Source: Corynebacterium matruchotii (lineage in GTDB: Bacteria > Actinomycetota > Actinomycetes > Mycobacteriales > Mycobacteriaceae). From it: a DNA stretch of 64,000 nt. The stretch is taken from NCBI RefSeq assembly GCF_011612265.2, contig NZ_CP050134.2:372001-436000 (forward strand), in the 5' to 3' direction. A program made the position numbers and the translations under genes. Below, piece by piece: positions 25,770 to 34,565 of the stretch. Below the pieces are notes generated by a model that was not told the DNA's origin, did not search any database, and saw only the letters and a list, made by a program, of their open reading frames with translations. Numbering within the stretch: position 1 is the first letter of the stretch; each line of letters begins with the position of its first letter.

Positions 25770-26480
25770 GTGGCCGAACAGGTTCTAGAAAAGGCTATAG
25801 AACTCAACCCGAATGTACCCAGACCAAACTTCCTGTGGTACATCAGCCTGCCACTGGCGCCCTGGAAATTCCTCGACACCCATCCCGCCCATGCTGACAC
25901 GTGTATTGATCGGTTGTCGGGGGATTTTGTTCCTGGTATGCGGTTGCGTGCCGGGGATCGGAGGGTTGTTCGGCGTAGGTTGGGGGAGGTTATTGCTGCT
26001 GCGCAGGAGGCTGGGGTGCTTTTGGGGCTGGTACTACCCGGGGTATTAGAGTCGGGGGAGGTGTCGTCTGCTGCGGTGCTATTGCGGTGGCATAGTGTGG
26101 CGCCGGAGCGCGCATGCGTGGATCCGGTGATTTCGAAGTTTTCCCGTGATAATCCTCAGATAGAGACCCTCGACGGGGGTGGCGAGTTTGTGATAGTGGA
26201 GCGAGAATCCATGTCAGGTTCTGTGACGGATCGTCGCAAGGTGTTCCACGTAGAGGGGTTTGTGCCGGTTGTAGGCTCGTCATGGTTTTTGGTGATAAGC
26301 GCGTCGGTTCCTGAGGTGGAGATGGTTGGTGATGTGCGGGCTGTGGTGGAGCGGATGATCCAATCCCTTCGAGTGTATCCGGACATAACCGACCAGCCAC
26401 TGACCCAAGAATTCGGCCATGAGGCCGGGGACGCGTATTTCACACCAGACGGTGCAGTTTTAGTAAGCGAAGGAGTTTAA
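25770..26480 (+). CDS. Unrecognised T7SS-locus protein (236 aa)
   Basis: The first gene of the WXG100/RHS unit; I do not recognise the family. The start at GTG 25770 (VAEQVLEKAIELNP) is set by GAGGAGG seven bases upstream, rather than the longer ATG frame at 25728. The protein is soluble-looking, mixed alpha/beta, with an N-terminal LWYISLPLAPWKFLDTHPA segment, a basic RAGDRRVVRRRLGEVIAAAQ helix and a C-terminal VRAVVERMIQSLRVYP helix. No signal peptide or transmembrane segment is visible. By position it could be a chaperone or adaptor for WXG100 substrates (an EspG-like role), but no sequence resemblance to EspG was seen. The next ATG follows its stop by two bases. Confidence 0.68.
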   Translation: MAEQVLEKAIELNPNVPRPNFLWYISLPLAPWKFLDTHPAHADTCIDRLSGDFVPGMRLRAGDRRVVRRRLGEVIAAAQEAGVLLGLVLPGVLESGEVSSAAVLLRWHSVAPERACVDPVISKFSRDNPQIETLDGGGEFVIVERESMSGSVTDRRKVFHVEGFVPVVGSSWFLVISASVPEVEMVGDVRAVVERMIQSLRVYPDITDQPLTQEFGHEAGDAYFTPDGAVLVSEGV

Positions 26481-26482
26481 TT

Positions 26483-26800
26483 GTGAGCGATCATATCCAA
26501 GTCCCCATGATGCATCTGCACGAGATAGCCACCAAATTTGCGTCGATGAAAACAGAATTAGATGGCACCGAGCAGAGCGCTACGGAACTCCACGGGGTGG
26601 ACGCCAACGACGGCCACCTTGTTGCTACCGCAGTCACCGACTTCCTATCCGAATGGAAGCAATCCCGGAAAACCCTCAACGAGAACATCGGCATCCTCGG
26701 CGAGGTTTCCGGCAAGATCGCCGACCTGGTGATCGGGTTCGACACGGATGTGTCAAAGTCTATCGGTGATGCCGCCGCAAAGATGAGGGAGAACAAGTAA
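26483..26800 (+). CDS. WXG100-like small alpha-helical protein 1
   Basis: 105 residues with helical-hairpin character: HLHEIATKFASMKTELDG forms the first helix and LSEWKQSRKTLNENIGILGEVSGKI the second, with a central Trp but no strict WxG. It resembles Esp/YxxxD-type or distant WXG100 partners. By location, two bases after the preceding gene and overlapping the next ATG by one base, it is probably a secreted or co-secreted T7SS component that pairs with its neighbour. The starting GTG has AAGGAG eight bases upstream. Confidence 0.72.
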   Translation: MSDHIQVPMMHLHEIATKFASMKTELDGTEQSATELHGVDANDGHLVATAVTDFLSEWKQSRKTLNENIGILGEVSGKIADLVIGFDTDVSKSIGDAAAKMRENK

Positions 26801-27102
26801 TGGCTCAAGACTATTTTGCATTTCGGGACTCGACGGCGGATTCGGCTGGCTCCGATATTTTTACGACAATGAATGAAATCAAGCAGACGTTGGCCACCAA
26901 CCGAACAGCAATCAACAATCTTAAACCCGAGTGGGTATCTGTCGAGGCCGACGCATATTACGACGGTATCACCAAGTGGAACGAGGGGGCCGATGGGCTT
27001 GCCGACGTCCTCGACAATGTGAAGCAAACCCTCCTCGGGGTGAAAGACGGCACGGGGGACGTCAAAAAATCCATCGGGGAAATCCTCGATGCAACTAAAT
27101 AA
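26800..27102 (+). CDS. WXG100-like small protein 2
   Basis: 100 residues. The pattern NNLKPEWVSVEADAYYDGITKWNEGADGLADVLDNVKQTL is that of a WXG100 hairpin with W-x-(S/G) degenerated to EWVS. Its start codon overlaps the stop of the preceding small gene, a typical arrangement for heterodimer partners. It is predicted to form a four-helix bundle with that partner and to be exported by EccC/EccD. Confidence 0.75.
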   Translation: MAQDYFAFRDSTADSAGSDIFTTMNEIKQTLATNRTAINNLKPEWVSVEADAYYDGITKWNEGADGLADVLDNVKQTLLGVKDGTGDVKKSIGEILDATK

Positions 27103-27132
27103 CCCAGAAACCCTAAGCGAAAGGAAATAATC

Positions 27133-27471
27133 ATGGCAGGTCAAGAATCTTTGTCAGTGGAGCATGGTGCGGTCAGCTCCCACGTGGCCTCACTCCAAGC
27201 TCATCACAGCACCTTGCAGGGCCAATCCAGCAAGTTCCTCTCGGCCATCGAGCCGCTCAAGGGCTCCTGGAAAGGCGATTCCGCTAACGCCTGGGATCAA
27301 ATGACCCAGGCTTGGAATGAGAACATGACGAAGGTCACCCAGGCGCTCGACCAATTGACCGGTCGTGTCGACGAGGCCGGCAAGGCCTACACCCAGGGTG
27401 AACAAGACCAAACCTCCGCCCTGCAGCAGCGGTTCGCTGGCATGCAATTCGACGAGGGCAACATTCTGTAG
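27133..27471 (+). CDS. WXG100 family protein (EsxB-like)
   Basis: 112 residues, a canonical WXG100: helix one LSVEHGAVSSHVASLQAHHS, the turn GSWKGDSANAW (WxG) and helix two with NENMTKVTQALDQLTGRV. The C-terminal tail extends past the hairpin (AYTQGEQDQTSALQQRFAG), where the EsxB class carries the YxxxD/E-type export signal (here YTQGE). WXG100 proteins leave the cell through T7SS as dimers. AAAGGAAA precedes the ATG. The next gene is the second canonical WXG100 16 bases away, its probable partner. Confidence 0.9.
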   Translation: MAGQESLSVEHGAVSSHVASLQAHHSTLQGQSSKFLSAIEPLKGSWKGDSANAWDQMTQAWNENMTKVTQALDQLTGRVDEAGKAYTQGEQDQTSALQQRFAGMQFDEGNIL

Positions 27472-27486
27472 GAAAGGATAAAACTC

Positions 27487-27780
27487 ATGAGTATTTTTTC
27501 TTATAACAATTCGGATGCGGAAAACGCAAGCGGTGACATCAAGAACGTCATCAGCGAAATCGAAGGCACCCTGAGCGACATGGACGGGGACATGAACAAA
27601 CTGGGCGCCGCCTGGGAAGGCAGCGAGCAAGAAGAATACCAGCAGATTCACGGCAAATGGTCGTCCTCGGCCCAGAACATGCGGGGCATCCTGGAACAGA
27701 TCAGGGGAGCGCTGGACGAAAACTCCTCCAACGTTTCCGAAATGCGCGGCCGGGCCTCCAACGCCATCAGCGGCCAGTAA
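27487..27780 (+). CDS. WXG100 family protein (EsxA-like)
   Basis: 97 residues: helix one ENASGDIKNVISEIEGTLSD, the turn GAAWEGSEQEEYQQIH (WxG) and helix two SAQNMRGILEQIRGALDENS. It is the shorter, EsxA-like partner of the preceding EsxB-like protein. AGGAAAGG precedes the ATG. It is followed within 45 bases by the RHS toxin gene, whose N-terminal helical region likely needs such a partner for export. Confidence 0.9.
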   Translation: MSIFSYNNSDAENASGDIKNVISEIEGTLSDMDGDMNKLGAAWEGSEQEEYQQIHGKWSSSAQNMRGILEQIRGALDENSSNVSEMRGRASNAISGQ

Positions 27781-27825
27781 CGAACACAGGTAATCAATAA
27801 CTTCTAGCAGCAAAGGTGACGCATC

Positions 27826-30800
27826 GTGCCGGTTCTCCCACTTAAGCCCTTCCTGGCATACAAAGAAAGCGAATTCAAGATCGGCGGGAACACCGCTGAA
27901 GTGTTTGATTTCGCCCGACGGTGGAAAACCTTTGCCGATAATGCGCTCACCTGCGCTAGCAACCTGCGTTCCATTAACGACGGCGGCTTCCTCGGCAGCG
28001 AAGGCGACAGGTATAAGCAGCTGATTAACAGCGACTTTCCGTCACACTTGACGACGACCGGGGAGGCCCACAACGGCGTGAGCACGGCCGTGCACCAATA
28101 CGCCGAAGCCCTCACCACGGCGCAAACCCAGATGAATACGCTCATCACGACTGCCTCGGTGAACCACGCCGCAGTGCAGACCGCGGTCGCTAACTACAAC
28201 GCGTGCGAAATCAACCTGGCCCGCGCCGTAGTGACCGCCCAAGCCGCCACCACGACGGCGGCCGCCACCGCGGTGGTTCCCGGCGTGAACGTGGCCACCG
28301 CCAGTGCCGCCGCAACGGCGCAAACCGACCTGACCGCAGCCCAAACCGCTTTTGAAGCCGCCAAGACCGAGCACACCCGGGCCACCACCACCTTCAACGC
28401 CGATGTGACTACGGCCTCAACCATTAAATCCACCCTGAGCACCGCAGTGAATTCGGCCGTGACCTCTATCCGGTCGCAGGCCAAGAAACGTTTCGAAGAA
28501 AACCCCGGCTGGTTAGAGGAAAAATGGAACGACTTCAAAGACTGGGTGAGTGAACACGCCGACGTTCTGAGCATGATCTCCGATGTATTGCAAACGATCG
28601 GTGGATTGCTCATGATGATCCCGTTCCCGATCTTTACCGCTATTGGCGCCGCTCTTCTTGTCGTGGGCGTGGGCTTAAAAGCCATATTGGCGCTGACCGG
28701 TAATTGCTCATTGCTTGAGTTTGCCTTCGACGTAGCAACATGCGTTCCGGGTGGAAAGGCGCTTAAAGCATTGAAAGCGGGAGGGACTGCGCTTAAGGGG
28801 GCAAAACCAGCAAAAGCAATATCTAAAGCATCAAGCACGGCATCAAAAGCATCCAAGGCATCGAGCACAGCATCTAAGGCGTCTAAGGCATCGAATGCGG
28901 CATCTAAAGGGGAGAAGTCCGCACAGAAGGCATCGAAGACTGCTTCCCGAGGTAATTCATGCAAATCTCCTGGTGGAGAGCCAATCGATATGGCAACCGG
29001 TGAGATGATTAACTTTGTCACCGATGTGCATATTGATGGCATGTTGCCGATGGTGGTGGACCGGAATAATAGTTCTGATTTGGATACGAGTATGGTGTTC
29101 GGTCCTGGGTGGAACACGTCGTTGGATACGCGCATTGAAGTCTGCCCCGATAAGATTCTAATGATGTCCCCCGATGGGGCCATCCTAGAATTCCCGCCGG
29201 CACCGGCAGATGGTGCTGAGGTGGTGGCGAATGGTCGTCCGTGGCGGTTGTCGTTTGTGGATGGTGCGTATCGGGTGCGGAATATTCAGGAGGGTATTAC
29301 TTGGGTATTTGCAGTTACGGGTAGTGAGTTTGGGGATCGGCGCCCTGATGCCCCCATCCAAGACTTCAACGTCACTGGCGATGCGCCAAAGAACGTTGTC
29401 CACCAGGTTGAAGACACCGAAGTATCCAACTCGTTTGTGAATGTGTTGTCACCGGGTTCGGTGGCGGATGCGTTTGGCCTCAGCGTGGAGATTCGTCTTT
29501 CCTCGATTGTTCATCATTCTGGTGCGTGGATCGAATACGACTATGAGCAAACCACGGGTCACCTGGTATCCATGCGACGGAGTGATGGCACTACTCTGGA
29601 ATTCAAATGGCATAACCGAGTCCACCGCCTGCTATCCATTTGGGTGAAAAACGAGGAAACTCATCCAGATGAGGAGCCGATGCGGCTCGCATCCTACAAC
29701 TATGATGGCAAGGGTCGACTCCTGAAGGTAATTAATTCTGCTGCTGGGGCGCTGCGTTATTACTACGATGATGCGGACCGTCCTTGCCGGTGGACGGATC
29801 GGAATGGTTACTCTTACTATTATCGGTTCGATGACCAGGGCCGGGTGGTATCCCAGGTGGGGTCCGGCGGCATGTTCCCGAATGTTGTCATCTGGTTGCC
29901 GGATACCGGGGATGACGCGCCAGAAGACGGCACAGTGTGCGTCATCTTGGAGTGCGCGGGTGAGTTCCATGGGGATCCCGCGGAGATTGGTGACTCGTGC
30001 ATTAATGAATACTTCGATCGGTTAGAGAATTTGCCTTTGGCCAACCTCCTGCGTGAAAAAGGGTTAGTTGGTGCCGGTTTGACCGGCCGGGGCCGGACGA
30101 GTGCGCGGGATGATGAGACCTGGACTATTCCGGAAGAATTGCTTCACGACGAGTTCCTGGGAGACATTCGCCCCACGGTGTACCGATCGACGCCTGCGGG
30201 AGATGTGTGGCGGATCGTCACTGCGGAGGGCATAGTCACGGATTGGGATCACGACCAACATCACCAGATCACTCGTCAAATGACAAATACCGGTGTAGTG
30301 ACTGTTCTTGAACGTGATGAATACGGAACCATTACCCAGATTGATTACGGTGATGGGACAACAGAAACTATTGTTCCTGGTGCGTGGGGTGAACCTGTCA
30401 GGGTTATTGGTCGGGATGGGCTTACCACTGAGTATGAGGTTGATCCTGCTGGGTTTGTGACGGCAGTAACAGATCCTGCTGGTATTCGGTTGGAGTATGA
30501 ATACGAGTGGCGGGCAACAGGATTGGTACCGTTAGCGATGATTGATCCTCAGGGGTTAGTGCAGGTCACGGAGTGCGATAACGCCGGTCGGCCGCTGGTA
30601 TCGGTGGATCCCGCAGGCAGGCGCTCTTCCGTGATTCGAGATGTTCGCGGCTTTATCGTTGAAACCATTGACCCTGTCGGTAATGTGACCAAGGTGGAAT
30701 ATTCCCCAGAAGGATGGGCCACAAAGATTATTAACCCGGATGGGAGTGAACGGTCTGCTTCCTATGACGGGGAAGGTAACCAGATTACGGCTACTAACGA

Positions 30801-33018
30801 AGCAGGCGTGACGACTACAGCAAAATATACAGTGTTTGATAAGGTTAGTGAGATTGTTGCTGCTGATGGTGGGGTGACTCGGTACACGTACAACACACAG
30901 ATGGAGCCCATCACGGTGACGAATGCGGATGGGCATGCATGGCGGTTTGAATATGATTGGGACGGGGAGGTCATCAAAGAGACCGATTATAACGGTCTTG
31001 TGACTGAGACCCGCAGGTCACGGGATGGTTTGCGTGCAGACATTATTAATGGGGAAGGAATCGTTACTACCCATTATGATGCTTTCGGCCGTTTAACCGA
31101 AGTACATGAGATTGATGATGTGGTGCGGTTTACCCGAGACAAGTTGGGGGAGATTACCCAGGTGTCAAATAAGTGGTCAACCGTTGATTATCAGCATGAT
31201 GAGTATGGGCGGACCATTTCAGAAACAACAACCCTATATTCCGGGGAACAGACAACGATTAACCTGTCCCATAATCCGAATGGCGTCATTGATTCGGTTT
31301 CGCATGTGCTGCCTGATGAGCGGGTAATTTCCGAGAAAACCCGGTTTAGTGAGGGGGGAGATGTATGCGAACTAGCATATTCTCTCGATGGTAAAGAGGT
31401 AGCGGTTGCCGGATTAGGCGTTGATGCTCTTGGCCGCAGGTCGTGGATTACTGTGGATTCCACAGTTCGCAAGCTCAAGTTTGATAAGCGAAGCCGGGTT
31501 GTCTCGGAAACCATGGTGAAGCTCGGCGGGGAAGCCGCGACAACAAGCATCGTTGATCGGGCGTTTTCGTGGCGTGTGGATGATGTGTTGGAACAGGTAA
31601 AAGACGCAGTTCGGGATACCACAACAGATTATGTGGTGGATTCTTTGGGGCGGATTACCAGTGTGACGCATGTGGATGCTGCGCGGGATCAGAAACCATC
31701 GGAGTCGTATGGGTTTAGTCGGGCTGGTATGTTGACGAAACTTCATCCTGATACTTCTGCTAAGTGGGCTGATGATGTGGATTTGTATGGTGGTACGATG
31801 CCGCGGCAAATCGGTCGGACTACGTTTACTTATGATAAGGCTGGTCGTGTGACGCAGACGGTGACGAAGCGGTTGTCGAAGAAGCCGTTGGTGAAGCATT
31901 TCTATTATGGTTCCGGCACCCAGCCAGTAGGTTATGAGGATTCGGATCACCCTGGTGTTGGTTGGCGGTATTTGTATGATGGCCTGGACCGTCGGGTTGG
32001 TAAGGAACAGATTGATACTGTTACGGGGGATGTGCTGAGCCGTACGGTGTTTATGCATCAGGGGAACCGGCTTTTCGGCGAGCAACGCACAGTGAATGCG
32101 CATGAACCGCGTTTGGTGGGCTCAGGCAAGTTGTGGCCTGTTGACTCATGGACTGGTGATGTAATGGGCCAGATTGAGATTGCTGCTTCGAGTGGCCCTG
32201 TTGATGGTTGGTCGCAGGATCAGGTGGATGCGGTGTTTTACGCGATGATCAGTGATTTTGCTGGTGCGCCGAGGGAGCTTGTCGACGTTACTACTGGTGG
32301 GATTGTTGGTTATAGTAAGCAATCACTGTTCGGGAAACGCACTTGGTTTGGTGAGAAGTCTTCGCCATTGTTGTTTGCTGGCCAGTATGAGGATGCTGAG
32401 TCGGGGTGGGTGTATAACCGGTTCCGGTACTATAATGCTGCGTTTGGCATGTATAACGCACAGGATCCGTTGGGTGTTGGACCGAATTTGGCTAGCGCGC
32501 AAGCGTATGTGGATAATCCTACTACCTGGGTCGATGTTTATGGTTTAAGCCACTCGCAACCGAGTAAAAAAGCTCAACAACTTGCGCAGAACCGGGCGCA
32601 AGGGAAGAAAGCTGAGGCTGATGTTCGCAAAGTCATGCAGGAAGAACTTGATGCAGCCAATAAAGCGGATCCAGCTGGTGCCGGAAAGCGAGGTATTGGC
32701 GAACAAGTTGCAATGAAGACATCAGATGGCAGCCCTACTCGCCCAGATTTCACAATAACTAACGGGCAGAATCAATATAAGGTGTTTGAGGTTAAGAGCG
32801 GAAACGCTGGTCTCTCTAATGGTCAAACAGCTATGCAGCGGGATCTCAGTAGCGGTAAGCCTGTGGAGGTCCGTGCTACCTCCCGCGGTGAAGGTATTGG
32901 TCTTTCCCAAGGAGATAAGTTCACAGGTACTTATAGCGTAGTGCGGCCTGATCAACCCGGGGCGCTTAATAACCTGCGCCAAACATTGCAGCAATTCTGG
33001 AGCCCCCCGGCCAAATAG
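27826..33018 (+). CDS. T7SS-linked RHS polymorphic toxin with PD-(D/E)xK nuclease tip
   Basis: 1730 residues. The N-terminal 230 residues are helical and Ala/Thr-rich, LXG/WXG-like, with no Sec signal. A hydrophobic stretch (LLMMIPFPIFTAIGAALLVV, near residue 265) and a striking Ser/Lys/Ala linker (KASSTASKASKASSTASKAS, residues 325-385) precede a DUF6531 start (PIDMATGEMINFVTDVHIDG) and about 20 YD/RHS repeats (YSYYYRFDDQGRVVSQVG). The shell closes with the RHS core YNAAFGMYNAQDPLGV near residue 1546. The C-terminal tip (from about 1573) carries RPDFTI (Asp1641) and FEVKSG (Glu1655, Lys1657), a PD-(D/E)xK nuclease site. Delivery through EccC/EccD and DNA-cleaving activity are inferred. The GTG start follows AAAGGTGA. 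Confidence 0.88.
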   Translation: MPVLPLKPFLAYKESEFKIGGNTAEVFDFARRWKTFADNALTCASNLRSINDGGFLGSEGDRYKQLINSDFPSHLTTTGEAHNGVSTAVHQYAEALTTAQTQMNTLITTASVNHAAVQTAVANYNACEINLARAVVTAQAATTTAAATAVVPGVNVATASAAATAQTDLTAAQTAFEAAKTEHTRATTTFNADVTTASTIKSTLSTAVNSAVTSIRSQAKKRFEENPGWLEEKWNDFKDWVSEHADVLSMISDVLQTIGGLLMMIPFPIFTAIGAALLVVGVGLKAILALTGNCSLLEFAFDVATCVPGGKALKALKAGGTALKGAKPAKAISKASSTASKASKASSTASKASKASNAASKGEKSAQKASKTASRGNSCKSPGGEPIDMATGEMINFVTDVHIDGMLPMVVDRNNSSDLDTSMVFGPGWNTSLDTRIEVCPDKILMMSPDGAILEFPPAPADGAEVVANGRPWRLSFVDGAYRVRNIQEGITWVFAVTGSEFGDRRPDAPIQDFNVTGDAPKNVVHQVEDTEVSNSFVNVLSPGSVADAFGLSVEIRLSSIVHHSGAWIEYDYEQTTGHLVSMRRSDGTTLEFKWHNRVHRLLSIWVKNEETHPDEEPMRLASYNYDGKGRLLKVINSAAGALRYYYDDADRPCRWTDRNGYSYYYRFDDQGRVVSQVGSGGMFPNVVIWLPDTGDDAPEDGTVCVILECAGEFHGDPAEIGDSCINEYFDRLENLPLANLLREKGLVGAGLTGRGRTSARDDETWTIPEELLHDEFLGDIRPTVYRSTPAGDVWRIVTAEGIVTDWDHDQHHQITRQMTNTGVVTVLERDEYGTITQIDYGDGTTETIVPGAWGEPVRVIGRDGLTTEYEVDPAGFVTAVTDPAGIRLEYEYEWRATGLVPLAMIDPQGLVQVTECDNAGRPLVSVDPAGRRSSVIRDVRGFIVETIDPVGNVTKVEYSPEGWATKIINPDGSERSASYDGEGNQITATNEAGVTTTAKYTVFDKVSEIVAADGGVTRYTYNTQMEPITVTNADGHAWRFEYDWDGEVIKETDYNGLVTETRRSRDGLRADIINGEGIVTTHYDAFGRLTEVHEIDDVVRFTRDKLGEITQVSNKWSTVDYQHDEYGRTISETTTLYSGEQTTINLSHNPNGVIDSVSHVLPDERVISEKTRFSEGGDVCELAYSLDGKEVAVAGLGVDALGRRSWITVDSTVRKLKFDKRSRVVSETMVKLGGEAATTSIVDRAFSWRVDDVLEQVKDAVRDTTTDYVVDSLGRITSVTHVDAARDQKPSESYGFSRAGMLTKLHPDTSAKWADDVDLYGGTMPRQIGRTTFTYDKAGRVTQTVTKRLSKKPLVKHFYYGSGTQPVGYEDSDHPGVGWRYLYDGLDRRVGKEQIDTVTGDVLSRTVFMHQGNRLFGEQRTVNAHEPRLVGSGKLWPVDSWTGDVMGQIEIAASSGPVDGWSQDQVDAVFYAMISDFAGAPRELVDVTTGGIVGYSKQSLFGKRTWFGEKSSPLLFAGQYEDAESGWVYNRFRYYNAAFGMYNAQDPLGVGPNLASAQAYVDNPTTWVDVYGLSHSQPSKKAQQLAQNRAQGKKAEADVRKVMQEELDAANKADPAGAGKRGIGEQVAMKTSDGSPTRPDFTITNGQNQYKVFEVKSGNAGLSNGQTAMQRDLSSGKPVEVRATSRGEGIGLSQGDKFTGTYSVVRPDQPGALNNLRQTLQQFWSPPAK
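32233..32550 (+). repeat. RHS core block, intact copy (repeat A1)
   Basis: About 318 bases encoding the last RHS core segment up to the toxin junction (VDVYGL). A near-identical block recurs at 33860-34174 as a displaced fragment. This conserved stretch is the region through which tip exchange by homologous recombination would operate. Confidence 0.85.
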
Positions 33019-33175
33019 TAAGGTTTGTATCGTGGCGAAGGTATATGCGCAGATTGATCCGTGGTTTATCCAGCGTGGGTATAAGCGTACTGGTGTTCGG
33101 GATTGTCGTTATGCCATAAGACAGAATGATCTGCTTTTTGAGCTGCATATTTCCGCCACCCCCATGCCGGACGAT
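33012..33175 (+). repeat. Immunity-start repeat, copy 1 (repeat B1)
   Basis: About 164 bases covering the last toxin codon(s), the stop, and the first 48 codons of the putative immunity gene. Almost the same sequence recurs at 36450-36614, where it is fused to a different RHS tail. Confidence 0.85.
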
Positions 33176-33682
33176 CCCGACCACTACAGTTCCATCGTGT
33201 TCTATAGCGCCATGATTCCGGCATTGGGGAAGCTTCATACCGCATTGTTACAACACAGTAGTGTGAGCGGCACCCCGGTGGGGAACTATAAGGGGAAATT
33301 CGCTACGTCTTCGGGTGATTCGCCCTGGCTCAATCGCTTTCTCTACCTTGAGAAAACCACCATTGGTGATAATTGGCAGCAACTCTTGGACCAATTTGAG
33401 TATGACCTGCCCATCATTTGGTCCGAGTTGGCCGACGCCCCAGACCTGTATGCGGCGGTAGACGTCGACAAGCATTGGACCTGGTTTAAAAATAATCGGG
33501 GTAAACTCCTCGTCTTGCTGTATCAACAGCGGTGGGATGAGGCGTTAGCGCAGGTGTGTTCCTGGACTGTTGCGGACGTAAATCCCCAGGATCTGCCGCC
33601 CGAGCCGGGCAAATGGACCGCCCAGGAGGAGCTGGATAACGCCGTCAAGGTTGTCACGGAGTACGTCGATAAGCATCGGTAA
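33032..33682 (+). CDS. Putative immunity protein for the PD-(D/E)xK RHS toxin
   Basis: 216 residues, GTG start, 13 bases after the toxin stop with AAGG upstream. I do not recognise the family. It starts MAKVYAQIDPWFIQRGYKRTG and looks soluble and acidic, with WPNNRGKLLVLLYQQRWDEA-like helical segments towards the end. Position directly behind the toxin tip is the standard immunity location in polymorphic-toxin loci. The first 48 codons are duplicated at 36471 in a truncated form. The 3' end abuts a displaced RHS fragment. The immunity role is inference from position. Confidence 0.72.
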   Translation: MAKVYAQIDPWFIQRGYKRTGVRDCRYAIRQNDLLFELHISATPMPDDPDHYSSIVFYSAMIPALGKLHTALLQHSSVSGTPVGNYKGKFATSSGDSPWLNRFLYLEKTTIGDNWQQLLDQFEYDLPIIWSELADAPDLYAAVDVDKHWTWFKNNRGKLLVLLYQQRWDEALAQVCSWTVADVNPQDLPPEPGKWTAQEELDNAVKVVTEYVDKHR

Positions 33683-33683
33683 A

Positions 33684-34509
33684 ACGCTTATCTACGCCGG
33701 AACGAAAAACGACCAACCCCCAATTTTCGGTGAGCAACATACGGTGGACGTGAACGAACCTCACATGGTTGGGGTCGGAACGCTATGGCCAGTTAACCCA
33801 ATAACAGACGAAATCCTGGGGCAAATCGAACTCGCCCCCAGCGGCTCACCAGATTCAACGTTTTACGCGATGATCAGTGATTTTGCTGGTGCGCCGAAGG
33901 AGCTTGTCGACGTTACTACTGGTGGGATTGTTGGTTATAGTAAGCAATCACTGTTCGGTAAGCGTGCTTGGTTTGGTGAGAGGACTTCACCATTGTTGTT
34001 TGCTGGCCAGTATGAGGATGCTGAGTCGGGGTGGGGTGTATAACCGATTCCGGTATTACAACACTACGTTTGGCATGTATAACGCGCAGGATCCGTTGGG
34101 TGTTGGGCCGAATTTGGCTAGCGCGCAAGCGTATGTGGATAATCCTACTACCTAGGTCGATGTTTTAGGTTTGGCATCGCATCCGAAGGATAGTGCCGCG
34201 GATAAAATTTCTCGTAAAATAGAGGAAATTAAAGGACGTCCAGATACCCGTCCTGGTCACAAGACTCATTCCAAGCTGCAACAGTATGAGGCTCCTGGTG
34301 GATATGAGAGGGCTAAGGATGACTTTTATGACATGATCAAGGACACAGATGCTGTAGTTACTTCGCCTAAGGAAGGAATGCATCTTGCTACTTTCCCTGG
34401 AAGGAAAGGAATGTCTGTTAATGTTCGCAAATTCAGTTCAGATTCAAGGCCAACGCTACAGGCTGTCCTTAGTAAGAATAAGTACTACAAGATTAGGTAT
34501 GATGATTAA
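33684..34509 (+). pseudogene. Displaced RHS C-terminal tip with frameshift and stop (orphan tip 1)
   Basis: Homologous to the end of the full RHS toxin: IFGEQHTVDVNEPHMV matches LFGEQRTVNAHEPRLV, then the near-identical core block. Two lesions are visible: an extra G in a G run (GGGG at 34033-34036 versus GGG in the intact copy) shifts the frame, and TGG has become TAG at 34153-34155, exactly where the core joins the tip. After the junction, about 110 residues remain open to 34509 (KISRKIEEIKGRPDTRPGHK ... RKGMSVNVRKFSSD ... NKYYKIRYDD). Its size and basic/aromatic end resemble small RNase-type toxin tips, but no family is assigned. The following gene is its probable immunity gene. Confidence 0.8.
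33860..34174 (+). repeat. RHS core block, displaced copy (repeat A2)
   Basis: Near-identical to 32233-32550. It contains the extra G (34033-34036) and the TAG at 34153 that separate it from the intact version. Base differences are scattered and mostly silent, suggesting it was under selection before these lesions. Confidence 0.85.
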
Positions 34510-34565
34510 TTTCCCGAAGCCATAAGGGATTGTTGCTGTTGTTTTTGAGGGATAACGTTGCAAAA

